Assembly (NCBI GenBank): GCA_964487215.1
Contig: CAZAPU010000043.1
Location: forward strand, 1-7,082
DNA: 7,082 nucleotides
Source of the DNA: CAG-611 sp964487215
GTDB lineage: Bacteria > Bacillota_I > Bacilli_A > RF39 > UBA660
Direction: 5' to 3'
Both the position numbers and the translations under genes were made by a program. Under the pieces are notes generated by a model. It did not search any database. It was not told the DNA's origin and saw only the letters and a program-made list of their open reading frames with translations. This document shows, in pieces, positions 1 to 5,315 of this stretch (its first letter is position 1; each line of letters opens with the position of its first letter).

Positions 1-1207
1 TTCTTCTGTTTCCTAAATGGTCAATTTCATCAAAATTTCCAACACCATCAAGTAAATTTAAATAATATGAACATGATGCATAAAAATCTGATATTGTAAG
101 TCTTTTTGAATCAATAGTTTGATCATTTCCAAGAAGAACCATTTTTTCTTTTTTACTTCCAGGTTTATAAATACTAACAGCCTGTACTTTATTATAACTA
201 TCTAATTCTTCATTAACTTTTAATTCTTTTACTCCATAACCTGTTTCAAATATAGGCTTTAAAGTTTCAAGAACATCTTTAGTAACAAGAGTTCCTTTTT
301 CTACTACCACTTTATCTTTAACTTTGATATCTTCTGCTAATACTTGATTAAATACTCTATCAAGAACATTTAATTTAATATTAAATTTATATCTTCCTAC
401 TTTAGCTAAATCATATCTAAATTCATCAAAAAATCTAGTAATAATTTGATTTTTAGAACTATCTAATGTTGCAGGTTCACCTGGTCTTAATTTTTCATAA
501 ATTTCAATTAATGCTTCATCAGTATTTCTTGTTGAATCTTTAGCAATAGTATTTTTAATCCATTCACTATCACCATATACTTTAATAATGTCTTCATCAC
601 TAGATAAACCAAAAGCTCTTAACATTGTTGTTAAAGGTACTTTTCTAGTACGATCTATTCTTACATATAAAATATCTCTAGCATCTGTTTCAAATTCTAA
701 CCATGTTCCACGAGTTGGTATAATTTGTGAAGTTATTAAAAGTCTACCATTTTTGTCTATTTCACGATTAAAATATACACTTGGAGACCTGATAAGTTGA
801 GACACGATTACTCGTTCTGCTCCATTTATGACAAAAGTTCCACTATCTGTCATAAGTGGCATATCACCCAAGAATATTTCTTGTTCTTTTACTTCACCAG
901 TTTCATTATTAAATAGCCTTACATCTACTTTTAATGGAGCTGCAAATGTTGCATATCTTTCTTTACACTCTTTAATAGAGTATCTTGGTTCATCAAAATG
1001 ATAATCTCCAAACTCTAAAGATAATGTTCCAGCAAAGTTTTCAACGGGGAATAAATCTTTGAATACCTCTTCAATTCCTTTTTCTACAAACCAGTTGTAT
1101 GATTTTTTTTGAATCTCTAGCAAATCCATTAAAGGATATGAATTTCTAATACCAGAGAAACTTCTTCTTTTACGGTGGTCACCACAATTAATTACTTTGT
1201 AAGCCAC
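1..1207 (-). CDS. rpoB: RNA polymerase beta subunit, N-terminal part (runs off the window)
   Basis: Encodes the first 402 residues of the beta subunit of DNA-dependent RNA polymerase, the large catalytic subunit that with beta' forms the active-site cleft. My translation gives clear family motifs: NSYPLMDLLEIQKKSYNWF near the N-terminus, LGDMPLMTDSGTFVINGAER around residues 120-140, SQLIRSPSVYF just after, and DEIDHLGNRR at the window edge. That last motif lies upstream of the main rifampicin-resistance region, which is therefore not in view. The start is GTG at 1207-1205, giving MAYKVINCGDHRKRR. An AGGGGTGA ribosome-binding site at 1220-1213 sits at good spacing. Another in-frame GTG at 1216-1214 overlaps that site and is rejected. 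The gene follows the methyltransferase after a 101-base gap holding a probable promoter. rpoC would be expected beyond position 1. Identity is very secure. Confidence 0.98.
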   Translation of the reverse strand, partial: MAYKVINCGDHRKRRSFSGIRNSYPLMDLLEIQKKSYNWFVEKGIEEVFKDLFPVENFAGTLSLEFGDYHFDEPRYSIKECKERYATFAAPLKVDVRLFNNETGEVKEQEIFLGDMPLMTDSGTFVINGAERVIVSQLIRSPSVYFNREIDKNGRLLITSQIIPTRGTWLEFETDARDILYVRIDRTRKVPLTTMLRAFGLSSDEDIIKVYGDSEWIKNTIAKDSTRNTDEALIEIYEKLRPGEPATLDSSKNQIITRFFDEFRYDLAKVGRYKFNIKLNVLDRVFNQVLAEDIKVKDKVVVEKGTLVTKDVLETLKPIFETGYGVKELKVNEELDSYNKVQAVSIYKPGSKKEKMVLLGNDQTIDSKRLTISDFYASCSYYLNLLDGVGNFDEIDHLGNRR

Positions 1208-1247
1208 TATATTCACCCCTACTTTCAAATTTTTAAAAATTTTTTCT

Positions 1248-1266
1248 TTGTGTCCCAATGACACAA
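1248..1266 (-). other. Hairpin in the rpoB leader
   Basis: On the minus strand TTGTGTC, a five-base loop ATTGG, then GACACAA form a perfect 7-bp stem about 40 bases upstream of the rpoB start. It is not followed by a T-run but by AAAG and then a 16-base AT palindrome at 1242-1227. It is therefore not a good intrinsic terminator. It would lie in the 5' untranslated part of an rpoB transcript and could affect mRNA stability or pausing. No function is known to me. Confidence 0.4.
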
Positions 1267-1278
1267 TAGCCAACTTAT

Positions 1279-1308
1279 ATTATTAACATCTTTTTAGCAA
1301 ATTGTCAA
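1279..1308 (-). promoter_or_regulatory. Probable sigma-A promoter for rpoB
   Basis: A perfect -35 box TTGACA at 1308-1303 starts directly after the methyltransferase stop codon. With an 18-base spacer it is followed by AATAAT at 1284-1279, which matches TATAAT at five of six positions. Transcription would start near 1272, giving a leader of about 65 bases before the rpoB GTG. A separate TATAAG at 1279-1274 is a good -10 box but lies 23 bases from the -35. The exact -10 is therefore uncertain. Confidence 0.55.
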
Positions 1309-1893
1309 TTAAAAATTGCATTTTATAACATAAAATCCTTTATTTTTTTCTAATATATTGACTTTTGCTATTTCTTTTAAATCTTCAATAGTACTTAAAG
1401 CACCTTGATCTTTGTTTATAACAAAATATAAAGTACCATTTTCTTTTAAATAATCTTTAGAATTAAAAAGTATTTCATACACAACTTTTTTTCCAGCTCT
1501 TATAGGCGGATTAGTAATTATATAATCATATTTTTCTTTTACATTTGAATAAATATTACTTTCAAAAACTTCAATATTATTTAAATCATTTTCTTTTATA
1601 TTTCTTTTTGCTAAATGAATAGCTCTTCTATTAATATCAATCATATCTGTTTCAATATGAAAAAAAGAAGATAAAATGATTCCAATGCAACCATAACCAC
1701 AACCAACATCAAGTACTTTTCCTTCAAGATTTTCTTTTAATAAAGTATCAATTAATGTTCTACTTCCAAAATCCAATCCTTTCTTTGAAAAAACACCTAA
1801 ATCAGTATAAAAGTTAAAAGTTTTATCAGATACTTTTACCATTACTTTCTTTAATTTACTTTCTAAATTTTCATTAGTAAAATAATGACTCAT
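1309..1893 (-). CDS. ybxB: YbxB/RsmC-family class I SAM-dependent methyltransferase
   Basis: A 194-residue protein of the RsmC/RlmG fold that probably methylates a base in rRNA using S-adenosylmethionine. Motif I VLDVGCGYG (residues 60-68) binds SAM. The acidic strand end MIDIN (84-88) should contact the ribose. The catalytic-type motif ITNPPIRAGK (126-135) has the NPP triad of enzymes acting on exocyclic amino groups of bases. The N-terminal DLGVFSKKGLDFGSR (31-45) and the IRAGKKVV stretch agree closely with Bacillus subtilis YbxB as I remember it. YbxB also sits between rplL and rpoB, so synteny supports the call. The protein matches the single-domain version, about half the size of E. coli RsmC. 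The ATG start is preceded by AAAGGGG at 1907-1901. There is no obvious promoter in the short gap after the rplL terminator, so expression probably relies on read-through. The exact rRNA target is not deducible here. Confidence 0.9.
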   Translation of the reverse strand: MSHYFTNENLESKLKKVMVKVSDKTFNFYTDLGVFSKKGLDFGSRTLIDTLLKENLEGKVLDVGCGYGCIGIILSSFFHIETDMIDINRRAIHLAKRNIKENDLNNIEVFESNIYSNVKEKYDYIITNPPIRAGKKVVYEILFNSKDYLKENGTLYFVINKDQGALSTIEDLKEIAKVNILEKNKGFYVIKCNF

Positions 1894-1915
1894 TTTATAT
1901 CCCCTTTAATACGAT

Positions 1916-1942
1916 AAAAAGCCGAACAACATGTTAGGCTTT
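1916..1942 (-). terminator. Intrinsic terminator after rplL, possibly leaky
   Basis: On the minus strand AAAGCC pairs with GGCTTT. Past one U-C mismatch, AACA then pairs with TTGT around a three-base loop, and the stem is followed by TTTTTATC (the T-run partly inside the stem). The structure begins 14 bases after the rplL stop codon, the usual place for ending the rplJ-rplL message. The stem is short with few G-C pairs, so read-through into the methyltransferase gene seems likely. Confidence 0.65.
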
Positions 1943-1955
1943 ATTTTTTATCTAA

Positions 1956-2327
1956 TTATTTTAATTCTACTTCAGCACCAGCTTCAACTAATTTAGCTTT
2001 AATTTCTTCAGCTTCTGCAGCAGGTATGTTTTCTTTAACTACACTACCAGCAGCATCAGCGATATCTTTTGCTTCTTTTAGTCCTAAGCCAGTTATTTCT
2101 CTAATAACTTTAATAACATTAATTTTTGCTGCTCCAGCATTAGCTAATACAACAGTTTTTGTTGAAGGTCCTTCTTCAGCTGCTCCTGCAACTGGTGCTG
2201 CTGCTACTGCAACTGCACTTGGATCAACACCAAATTCTTCTTTCATTGCATCAACTAATTCCTTTACTTCTAATAATGTCATTTCTTTTAATGAACTAAT
2301 AAATTCATCCTTTGTTATTTTTGCCAT
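1956..2327 (-). CDS. rplL: 50S ribosomal protein L7/L12
   Basis: The multicopy stalk protein of the large subunit, which binds L10 as dimers and recruits and stimulates the translational GTPases. It is 123 residues, normal for the family. The N-terminal dimerisation and L10-binding helices cover about residues 1-33. An Ala/Val/Pro-rich flexible hinge covers about 38-52. The C-terminal factor-binding domain covers 57-123 and carries the signature EITGLGLKEAKDIA (77-90) and the ending AGAEVELK. The linker into that domain (GPSTKTVVL) lacks the more common Glu-Phe-x-Val form, a small divergence. The ATG start follows a strong AAGGAGG site at 2343-2337. rplL usually follows rplJ directly. Here a 65-residue gene lies between them, so rplL appears to rely on its own strong ribosome-binding site. 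Confidence 0.98.
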   Translation of the reverse strand: MAKITKDEFISSLKEMTLLEVKELVDAMKEEFGVDPSAVAVAAAPVAGAAEEGPSTKTVVLANAGAAKINVIKVIREITGLGLKEAKDIADAAGSVVKENIPAAEAEEIKAKLVEAGAEVELK

Positions 2328-2355
2328 AACTTTATTCCTCCTTATTTAATTTTAA

Positions 2356-2553
2356 TTATTTTCTTTTTTTTGACTCAGTAGTCAAATATGGATCATGATC
2401 TTTATAATGATCAATTAGGTTACCATTTTTATCAATAACCCCTGTCTTGATTAAAGTATTATTTGCTTTTTCAGGTGTAATACTTCTTATACTTTCAAGA
2501 TAGTTTCTCATCGTTTTTAAGTATTCTAATTTATCTTTTTGATCCAATCTCAT
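2356..2553 (-). CDS. Small unrecognised protein between rplJ and rplL
   Basis: A 65-residue open frame, predicted about 7.5 kDa, strongly charged and without a signal peptide or membrane segment. I do not recognise its family. The first half (DKLEYLKTMRNYLESIR, residues 7-23) looks like a charged helix. It is followed by TPEKANNTLIKTGVIDKNGN (26-45), a helix-turn region, and a Lys/Arg-rich end (SKKRK). The context supports a real gene. Its ATG comes one base after the rplJ stop codon (TAA-T-ATG), and AAAAGGA lies upstream inside rplJ. It ends 28 bases before the rplL start, and its codons are as AT-rich as its neighbours'. It would be co-transcribed and probably translationally coupled with rplJ, under L10-leader control. 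General resemblance to small hypothetical proteins with a 'TGVxDKxGxL' segment is an impression only. It could be a ribosome-associated accessory factor or a passenger gene. Confidence 0.75.
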   Translation of the reverse strand: MRLDQKDKLEYLKTMRNYLESIRSITPEKANNTLIKTGVIDKNGNLIDHYKDHDPYLTTESKKRK

Positions 2554-2554
2554 A

Positions 2555-3046
2555 TTAATTTTCCTTTTGTTCTGCTAAAAGATTTAGAGCAATACTTAAA
2601 TCTTTTACTATTCCAATCATTCCACCGGCTAACATAGTATATAAGCCTTCTCTTGATGGAATCTTAGCAAATTCATCTAATTTTTCTTTATCTGTAATAT
2701 TACCTTCAACAATTCCTGCTTTTAATTGTAAAGTCTTATGATTTTTTGCACAATCACTTAATATTTTAATTGCTGCAATATCATCACTAGAGAATACAAT
2801 AGCAGTTGGTCCTTCAAGGTAATTATCAAGATCAATATTTAAATCTTTAAAAGCTAATTTTAATAATGTGTTTTTATAGATTTTATAATCTGATGCACTT
2901 TCCTTTAACTTAATTCTTAAATCTTTAGAATCGTTATCAGTAAGTCCACTATAATCAAACAATACTACTGTCTTAGAATTATCAATTTTATTTTTAATTT
3001 CATCAACAATTTCTTTTTTAGCTTCTAAAATTTTTACACTTGGCAT
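2555..3046 (-). CDS. rplJ: 50S ribosomal protein L10
   Basis: L10 anchors the L7/L12 dimers to the ribosome and, as the L10-L12 complex, normally represses its own operon. The product is 163 residues, typical in length. The N-terminal domain binds 23S rRNA next to L11; recognisable parts are KTVVLFDYSGLT (25-36), a segment around DLRIKLKES (42-50), YKIYKNTLLKLAF (54-66) and LEGPTAIVFS in the middle. The C-terminal helix ending LSIALNLLAEQKEN carries the L12 dimers. The ATG is preceded by TAAGGAGGTG at 3060-3051 with four bases between. Upstream is an L10 leader driven by a consensus promoter. Downstream the stop codon is one base from the ATG of the small 65-residue gene. Confidence 0.97.
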   Translation of the reverse strand: MPSVKILEAKKEIVDEIKNKIDNSKTVVLFDYSGLTDNDSKDLRIKLKESASDYKIYKNTLLKLAFKDLNIDLDNYLEGPTAIVFSSDDIAAIKILSDCAKNHKTLQLKAGIVEGNITDKEKLDEFAKIPSREGLYTMLAGGMIGIVKDLSIALNLLAEQKEN

Positions 3047-3050
3047 AAGA

Positions 3051-3199
3051 CACCTCCTTATAATATTTTTATTTATAAGTGCCTATAACATAAAAGTCTT
3101 TGGTAAGCAACTACACAAAGACTTTTATTTATTATTTAAATATTAGTCCTCGGTAGGATTTACAAAATTACCTACTGTCTTTGGCACCACAAATTTCTA
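3051..3199 (-). promoter_or_regulatory. L10 leader (autoregulatory 5' UTR of rplJ-rplL)
   Basis: The stretch between the predicted transcription start near 3199 and rplJ matches the Firmicutes L10 leader type. GTGGTGCCAAAGACAGTAGG (3190-3171) is followed by a hairpin in which GTAGG pairs with CCTAC (3157-3153) and ATTT pairs with AAAT beneath a TGT loop. CGAGG comes next. In the family this element binds the L10-L12 complex and reports excess stalk protein. Further down is a 13-bp hairpin, then the rplJ ribosome-binding site. In B. subtilis the L10 leader works by transcription attenuation. The same logic fits here but is inferred. Confidence 0.85.
3090..3128 (-). terminator. Candidate attenuator hairpin in the rplJ leader
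   Basis: ATAAAAGTCTTTG and CAAAGACTTTTAT form a perfect 13-bp stem around a 13-base loop. The 3' arm includes TTTT, and ATGTTAT follows, so the hairpin can act as an intrinsic terminator if the basal A-U pairs open. The U-run is interrupted, so it could instead be a leader stem or pause site. GTCTTTG of the 5' arm could also pair with the CAAAGAC inside the L10-binding element at 3183-3177. That gives two mutually exclusive folds, as expected of an attenuator. Confidence 0.5.
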
Positions 3200-3205
3200 A
3201 ATTGT

Positions 3206-3234
3206 ATTATATATTATTTTTTATTAATTGTCAA
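3206..3234 (-). promoter_or_regulatory. Perfect consensus sigma-A promoter for rplJ operon
   Basis: TTGACA at 3234-3229, a 17-base spacer and TATAAT at 3211-3206 match the housekeeping promoter consensus at every hexamer position. The -35 box lies inside rplA: it is read as part of the last codons for Phe-Asp-Asn. The predicted start near 3199 places the L10 leader at the very 5' end of the message. This promoter should uncouple rplJ-rplL expression from rplK-rplA. Confidence 0.88.
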
Positions 3235-3922
3235 AACTATTTATATCTAATTTAATAGATGGACTCATAGTAGCTGATATTGCAACACCTTTTACATAAG
3301 TTCCTTTTACTGAACTTGGTTTTGCTCTTAAAATAGTTTTAACAAAACTTTCTAAATTTTCTAATAAATCTTTTTCAGAGAATGATACTTTTCCAACTAC
3401 TCCATGGATATTTCCATAAGTATCTGTTCTATATTCAACTCTACCTGCTTTAGCATCTAATACTGCATTTTCAATATTAGTTGTTACTGTTCCAGTTTTT
3501 GGATTTGGCATTAAACCTTTTGGTCCAAGGATTTTACCTAATTTACCAAGAGCTGGCATCATATCAGGTGTAGCTATCATTACATCGAAATCAAACCAAT
3601 TTTCTTTTTCAATCTTTGTTAATAAATCAGCATCTCCAACGAAATCTGCTCCAGCTTTTTCAGCTTGTTTTGCAAAATCTCCTTTAGCAATTACTAATAC
3701 TTTACTTACTTTACCTGTTCCATGTGGTAAAACCAAAGCACCTCTTAATTGTTCTTCTGCTTTTTTAACATCAAGGTTTAAATTCATTGCAACTTCTACT
3801 GTAGCATCAAATTTAGTATTAGATATTTCTTTTACTAATTTAATTGCATCTTCTTTAGAATATAGTTTGTTCTTTTCAATCTTTTCTTTTAAAGATTTAT
3901 AGTTCTTACCTCTATGTTTCAT
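3224..3922 (-). CDS. rplA: 50S ribosomal protein L1
   Basis: L1 forms the mobile L1 stalk beside the ribosomal E site, helps release deacylated tRNA, and in many bacteria represses its own operon by binding an mRNA copy of its rRNA site. The product is 232 residues, the usual size. The family signature TPDMMPALGKLGKILGPKGL begins at residue 118. Domain II lies in the middle (roughly 70-155), flanked by the two halves of domain I. AGRVEYRTD and the C-terminal KPSSVKGTYVKG are also typical. The ATG start follows AAGGAGG at 3934-3928. An L1-site-like hairpin abuts that site. The end of the gene carries the -35 box for the next operon. Confidence 0.98.
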   Translation of the reverse strand: MKHRGKNYKSLKEKIEKNKLYSKEDAIKLVKEISNTKFDATVEVAMNLNLDVKKAEEQLRGALVLPHGTGKVSKVLVIAKGDFAKQAEKAGADFVGDADLLTKIEKENWFDFDVMIATPDMMPALGKLGKILGPKGLMPNPKTGTVTTNIENAVLDAKAGRVEYRTDTYGNIHGVVGKVSFSEKDLLENLESFVKTILRAKPSSVKGTYVKGVAISATMSPSIKLDINSFDN

Positions 3923-3927
3923 ATTTT

Positions 3928-3976
3928 CCTCCTTATGTGGTATATCGGTCGAGGTTCAAAGCGGTAACCTTCCACA
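3928..3976 (-). promoter_or_regulatory. L1-site-like hairpin abutting the rplA ribosome-binding site
   Basis: In the rplK-rplA gap, TGTGG (3976-3972) pairs with CCACA (3940-3936). Inside, AGGTT (3970-3966) pairs with AACCT (3956-3952), separated from the outer stem by an asymmetric internal loop containing GATATA. The layout, GUGG-AAGG-stem-GAUAUA-CCAC, resembles the 23S rRNA L1 site as I remember it (GUGGGAGG paired with AAAUACCAC). The hairpin ends one base before the AAGGAGG of rplA (3934-3928), a good place for L1 to block its own translation. Function is inferred. Confidence 0.6.
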
Positions 3977-3998
3977 CAATTTAACCTATTTTTTTATT

Positions 3999-4610
3999 TT
4001 ATTCTTCTGTTTCTTTATTTTCTTCAGTTTCTTCTGTTTCTACTACTTCAGGAACTTCTGTTTCTTCAGCTTCTTTAGCTGCTTCTACTTCTGCTTCCAT
4101 TTCAGCAAGTTCAGCTTCTCTTGCTGCCATTTCTTTTTCTTTTTCTGCTGCTTCAGCTGCTTGTTCTGCAAGTTCTTTATCGTTAACTCCCTTAACAGCA
4201 ACTCCCATATTACGAGCAGTACCTTCAATAATACTCATAGCATGTTCAACATCATATGCATTTAAATCTGGTAATTTAATTCCTGCTATCTTTCTCAAAT
4301 CATCTTTTGTAATAGTAGCTACTACTTGATTTGCACCTTTAGCAGATCCTTTGTTTATTTTTGCATATTTTTTAATTAAGAATCCAGCTGGTGGAGTTTT
4401 GATTACAAAATCAAATGAACGATCATCATAAATTGAGATTTCAACAGGTAAAATATCACCCATTTTATCTCTTGTTGCTTCATTATATTTTGTACAAAAA
4501 TCACCTAAATTAATTCCTGCTGGTCCTAAAACAGTTCCAACTGGTGGAGCTGGTGTAGCTTTACCTGCAGCAATTTGTATTTTGATTTTCTTAACAACTT
4601 CTTTTGCCAC
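3999..4610 (-). CDS. rplK: 50S ribosomal protein L11 with long acidic C-terminal tail
   Basis: L11 lies at the base of the L7/L12 stalk on the GTPase-associated 23S rRNA and takes part in factor binding and, in many bacteria, stringent-response sensing. Residues 1-141 are a complete L11. The N-terminal domain contains ATPAPPVGTVLGPAGINLGD (18-37), and the RNA-binding C-terminal domain contains KIAGIKLPDLNAYDVEHAM and IIEGTARNMGV (to about 137). Normal L11 is about 141 residues. This one has 203, because a tail of about 62 residues follows. Residues 145-182 are a Glu/Ala/Lys-rich predicted long helix, and 183-203 are Glu/Thr-rich and disordered-looking. The chosen start is GTG at 4610-4608, giving MAKEVVKKIKI, with GGAGGTG at 4623-4617. 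An in-frame ATG at 4625 overlaps that site and is unlikely. A promoter and L1 leader lie upstream; rplA follows after 76 bases. Confidence 0.97.
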   Translation of the reverse strand: MAKEVVKKIKIQIAAGKATPAPPVGTVLGPAGINLGDFCTKYNEATRDKMGDILPVEISIYDDRSFDFVIKTPPAGFLIKKYAKINKGSAKGANQVVATITKDDLRKIAGIKLPDLNAYDVEHAMSIIEGTARNMGVAVKGVNDKELAEQAAEAAEKEKEMAAREAELAEMEAEVEAAKEAEETEVPEVVETEETEENKETEE

Positions 4611-4616
4611 GAAAAA

Positions 4617-4623
4617 CACCTCC
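4617..4623 (-). promoter_or_regulatory. rplK ribosome-binding site that decides a GTG start
   Basis: GGAGGTG lies six bases before GTG 4610-4608. The first two bases of this site belong to the ATG at 4625-4623, so using that ATG would destroy the site and would add five residues not found in L11 proteins. Confidence 0.85.
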
Positions 4624-4636
4624 ATTAAAATTTTTT

Positions 4637-4704
4637 ATTGCTTTTCATGAGTGGTCATAATAGCAATCCGCTTTTCTTTTTTATTTCTTGCTTATGCCTC
4701 CCAC
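4637..4704 (-). promoter_or_regulatory. L1-binding leader upstream of rplK-rplA
   Basis: GTGGGAGGCATA (4704-4693) and TATGACCAC (4659-4651) flank an inner stem of AGCAA (4692-4688) with TTGCT (4666-4662). The outer pairing is GTGG with CCAC. This two-stem, internal-loop design with GUGGGAGGC on one side and A-rich bases before CCAC on the other is the known L1-binding site of 23S rRNA and of L1-regulated mRNAs. Excess L1 should bind here and repress rplK-rplA. The same TTGCT can instead pair with AGCAAT at 4642-4637, forming a competing hairpin. The regulator is inferred from family knowledge. Confidence 0.8.
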
Positions 4705-4736
4705 TTAATATATATTTAAAAATATATAGTGCTTAA

Positions 4737-4765
4737 ATAATAGCACCAAATATTAATAAATGCAA
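4737..4765 (-). promoter_or_regulatory. Extended -10 sigma-A promoter for rplK-rplA
   Basis: TTGCAT at 4765-4760, a 17-base spacer ending in TGC, and TATTAT at 4742-4737 give a good promoter with an extended -10 (TGCTATTAT). Transcription should begin near 4730, so the L1-binding hairpin would be near the 5' end of the message. A 9-bp AT-only inverted repeat at 4728-4709 covers the first transcribed bases. Confidence 0.75.
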
Positions 4766-4781
4766 GTCTTTTATTTATATC

Positions 4782-5315
4782 TTATGCTTTTTCTATTTGA
4801 GATAGTTCTACTTCTACTGAAGTTTCTTGTCCAAATAAATCTAGCATAACAGTAAGCTTATTATTTGGAATATCCAATGTATCAACTTTACCTTCCATAC
4901 CAGCAAATGGTCCAGCAATTACTTTTACTTGTTGTCCTTCTGCTAAGTCTGTAGATACTTCTAATCTGCTCATTCCCATACTATTTAATATTTTATCTAC
5001 TTCATATGGTTGTAATGGTGTTGGTTTTGCGCCTTTACCACTTGAACCAATGAATCCAGTAACACCTGGAGTATTTCTAACAATAAACCAAGCTTCATCT
5101 GTCATTATCATTTCAACTAAAATATAACCAGGAAATAACTTCTTTAATCTTTCTTTGGTCACACCATCTTTTATTTCAACTTCGGTTTGTTCAGGTACAA
5201 TTACTCTAAAAATATAATCTTCCATACCCATAGAACTAGTTCTCATTTCTAGTTTTTGTTTTACCTTTTTCTCATGTCCTGAATAAGTATTAACTACATA
5301 CCATTTTTTATCCAT
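4782..5315 (-). CDS. nusG: Transcription termination/antitermination factor NusG
   Basis: NusG binds RNA polymerase and modulates elongation, pausing and, with partners, termination. The product is 177 residues, full length for the family. The NGN domain that binds the polymerase covers residues 1 to about 110, with WYVVNTYSGHEKKVKQKL (5-22), LKKLFPGYILVEM (58-70) and VRNTPGVTGFIGS (79-91). The KOW domain covers about 126-177, with EGQQVKVIAGPFAGMEGKV (126-144). The preferred start is ATG 5315-5313, giving the family-typical MDKKWYVV. It overlaps the secE stop codon by one base (TAATG), which suggests translational coupling. An in-frame ATG at 5327-5325, four codons earlier, would add MVKI and lie deeper inside secE. 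Neither start has a strong Shine-Dalgarno, consistent with coupling. Confidence 0.96.
   Translation of the reverse strand: MDKKWYVVNTYSGHEKKVKQKLEMRTSSMGMEDYIFRVIVPEQTEVEIKDGVTKERLKKLFPGYILVEMIMTDEAWFIVRNTPGVTGFIGSSGKGAKPTPLQPYEVDKILNSMGMSRLEVSTDLAEGQQVKVIAGPFAGMEGKVDTLDIPNNKLTVMLDLFGQETSVEVELSQIEKA

Noticed and set aside
588..800. Plus-strand open frame of 70 codons
   Set aside because: It lies antisense inside rpoB, has no ribosome-binding site or family features, and is a by-product of AT-rich coding sequence.
2026..2349. Plus-strand open frame of 107 codons, hydrophobic
   Set aside because: It is the mirror of rplL. Its Ala/Ser-rich hydrophobic look comes from the L12 hinge and helices read backwards.
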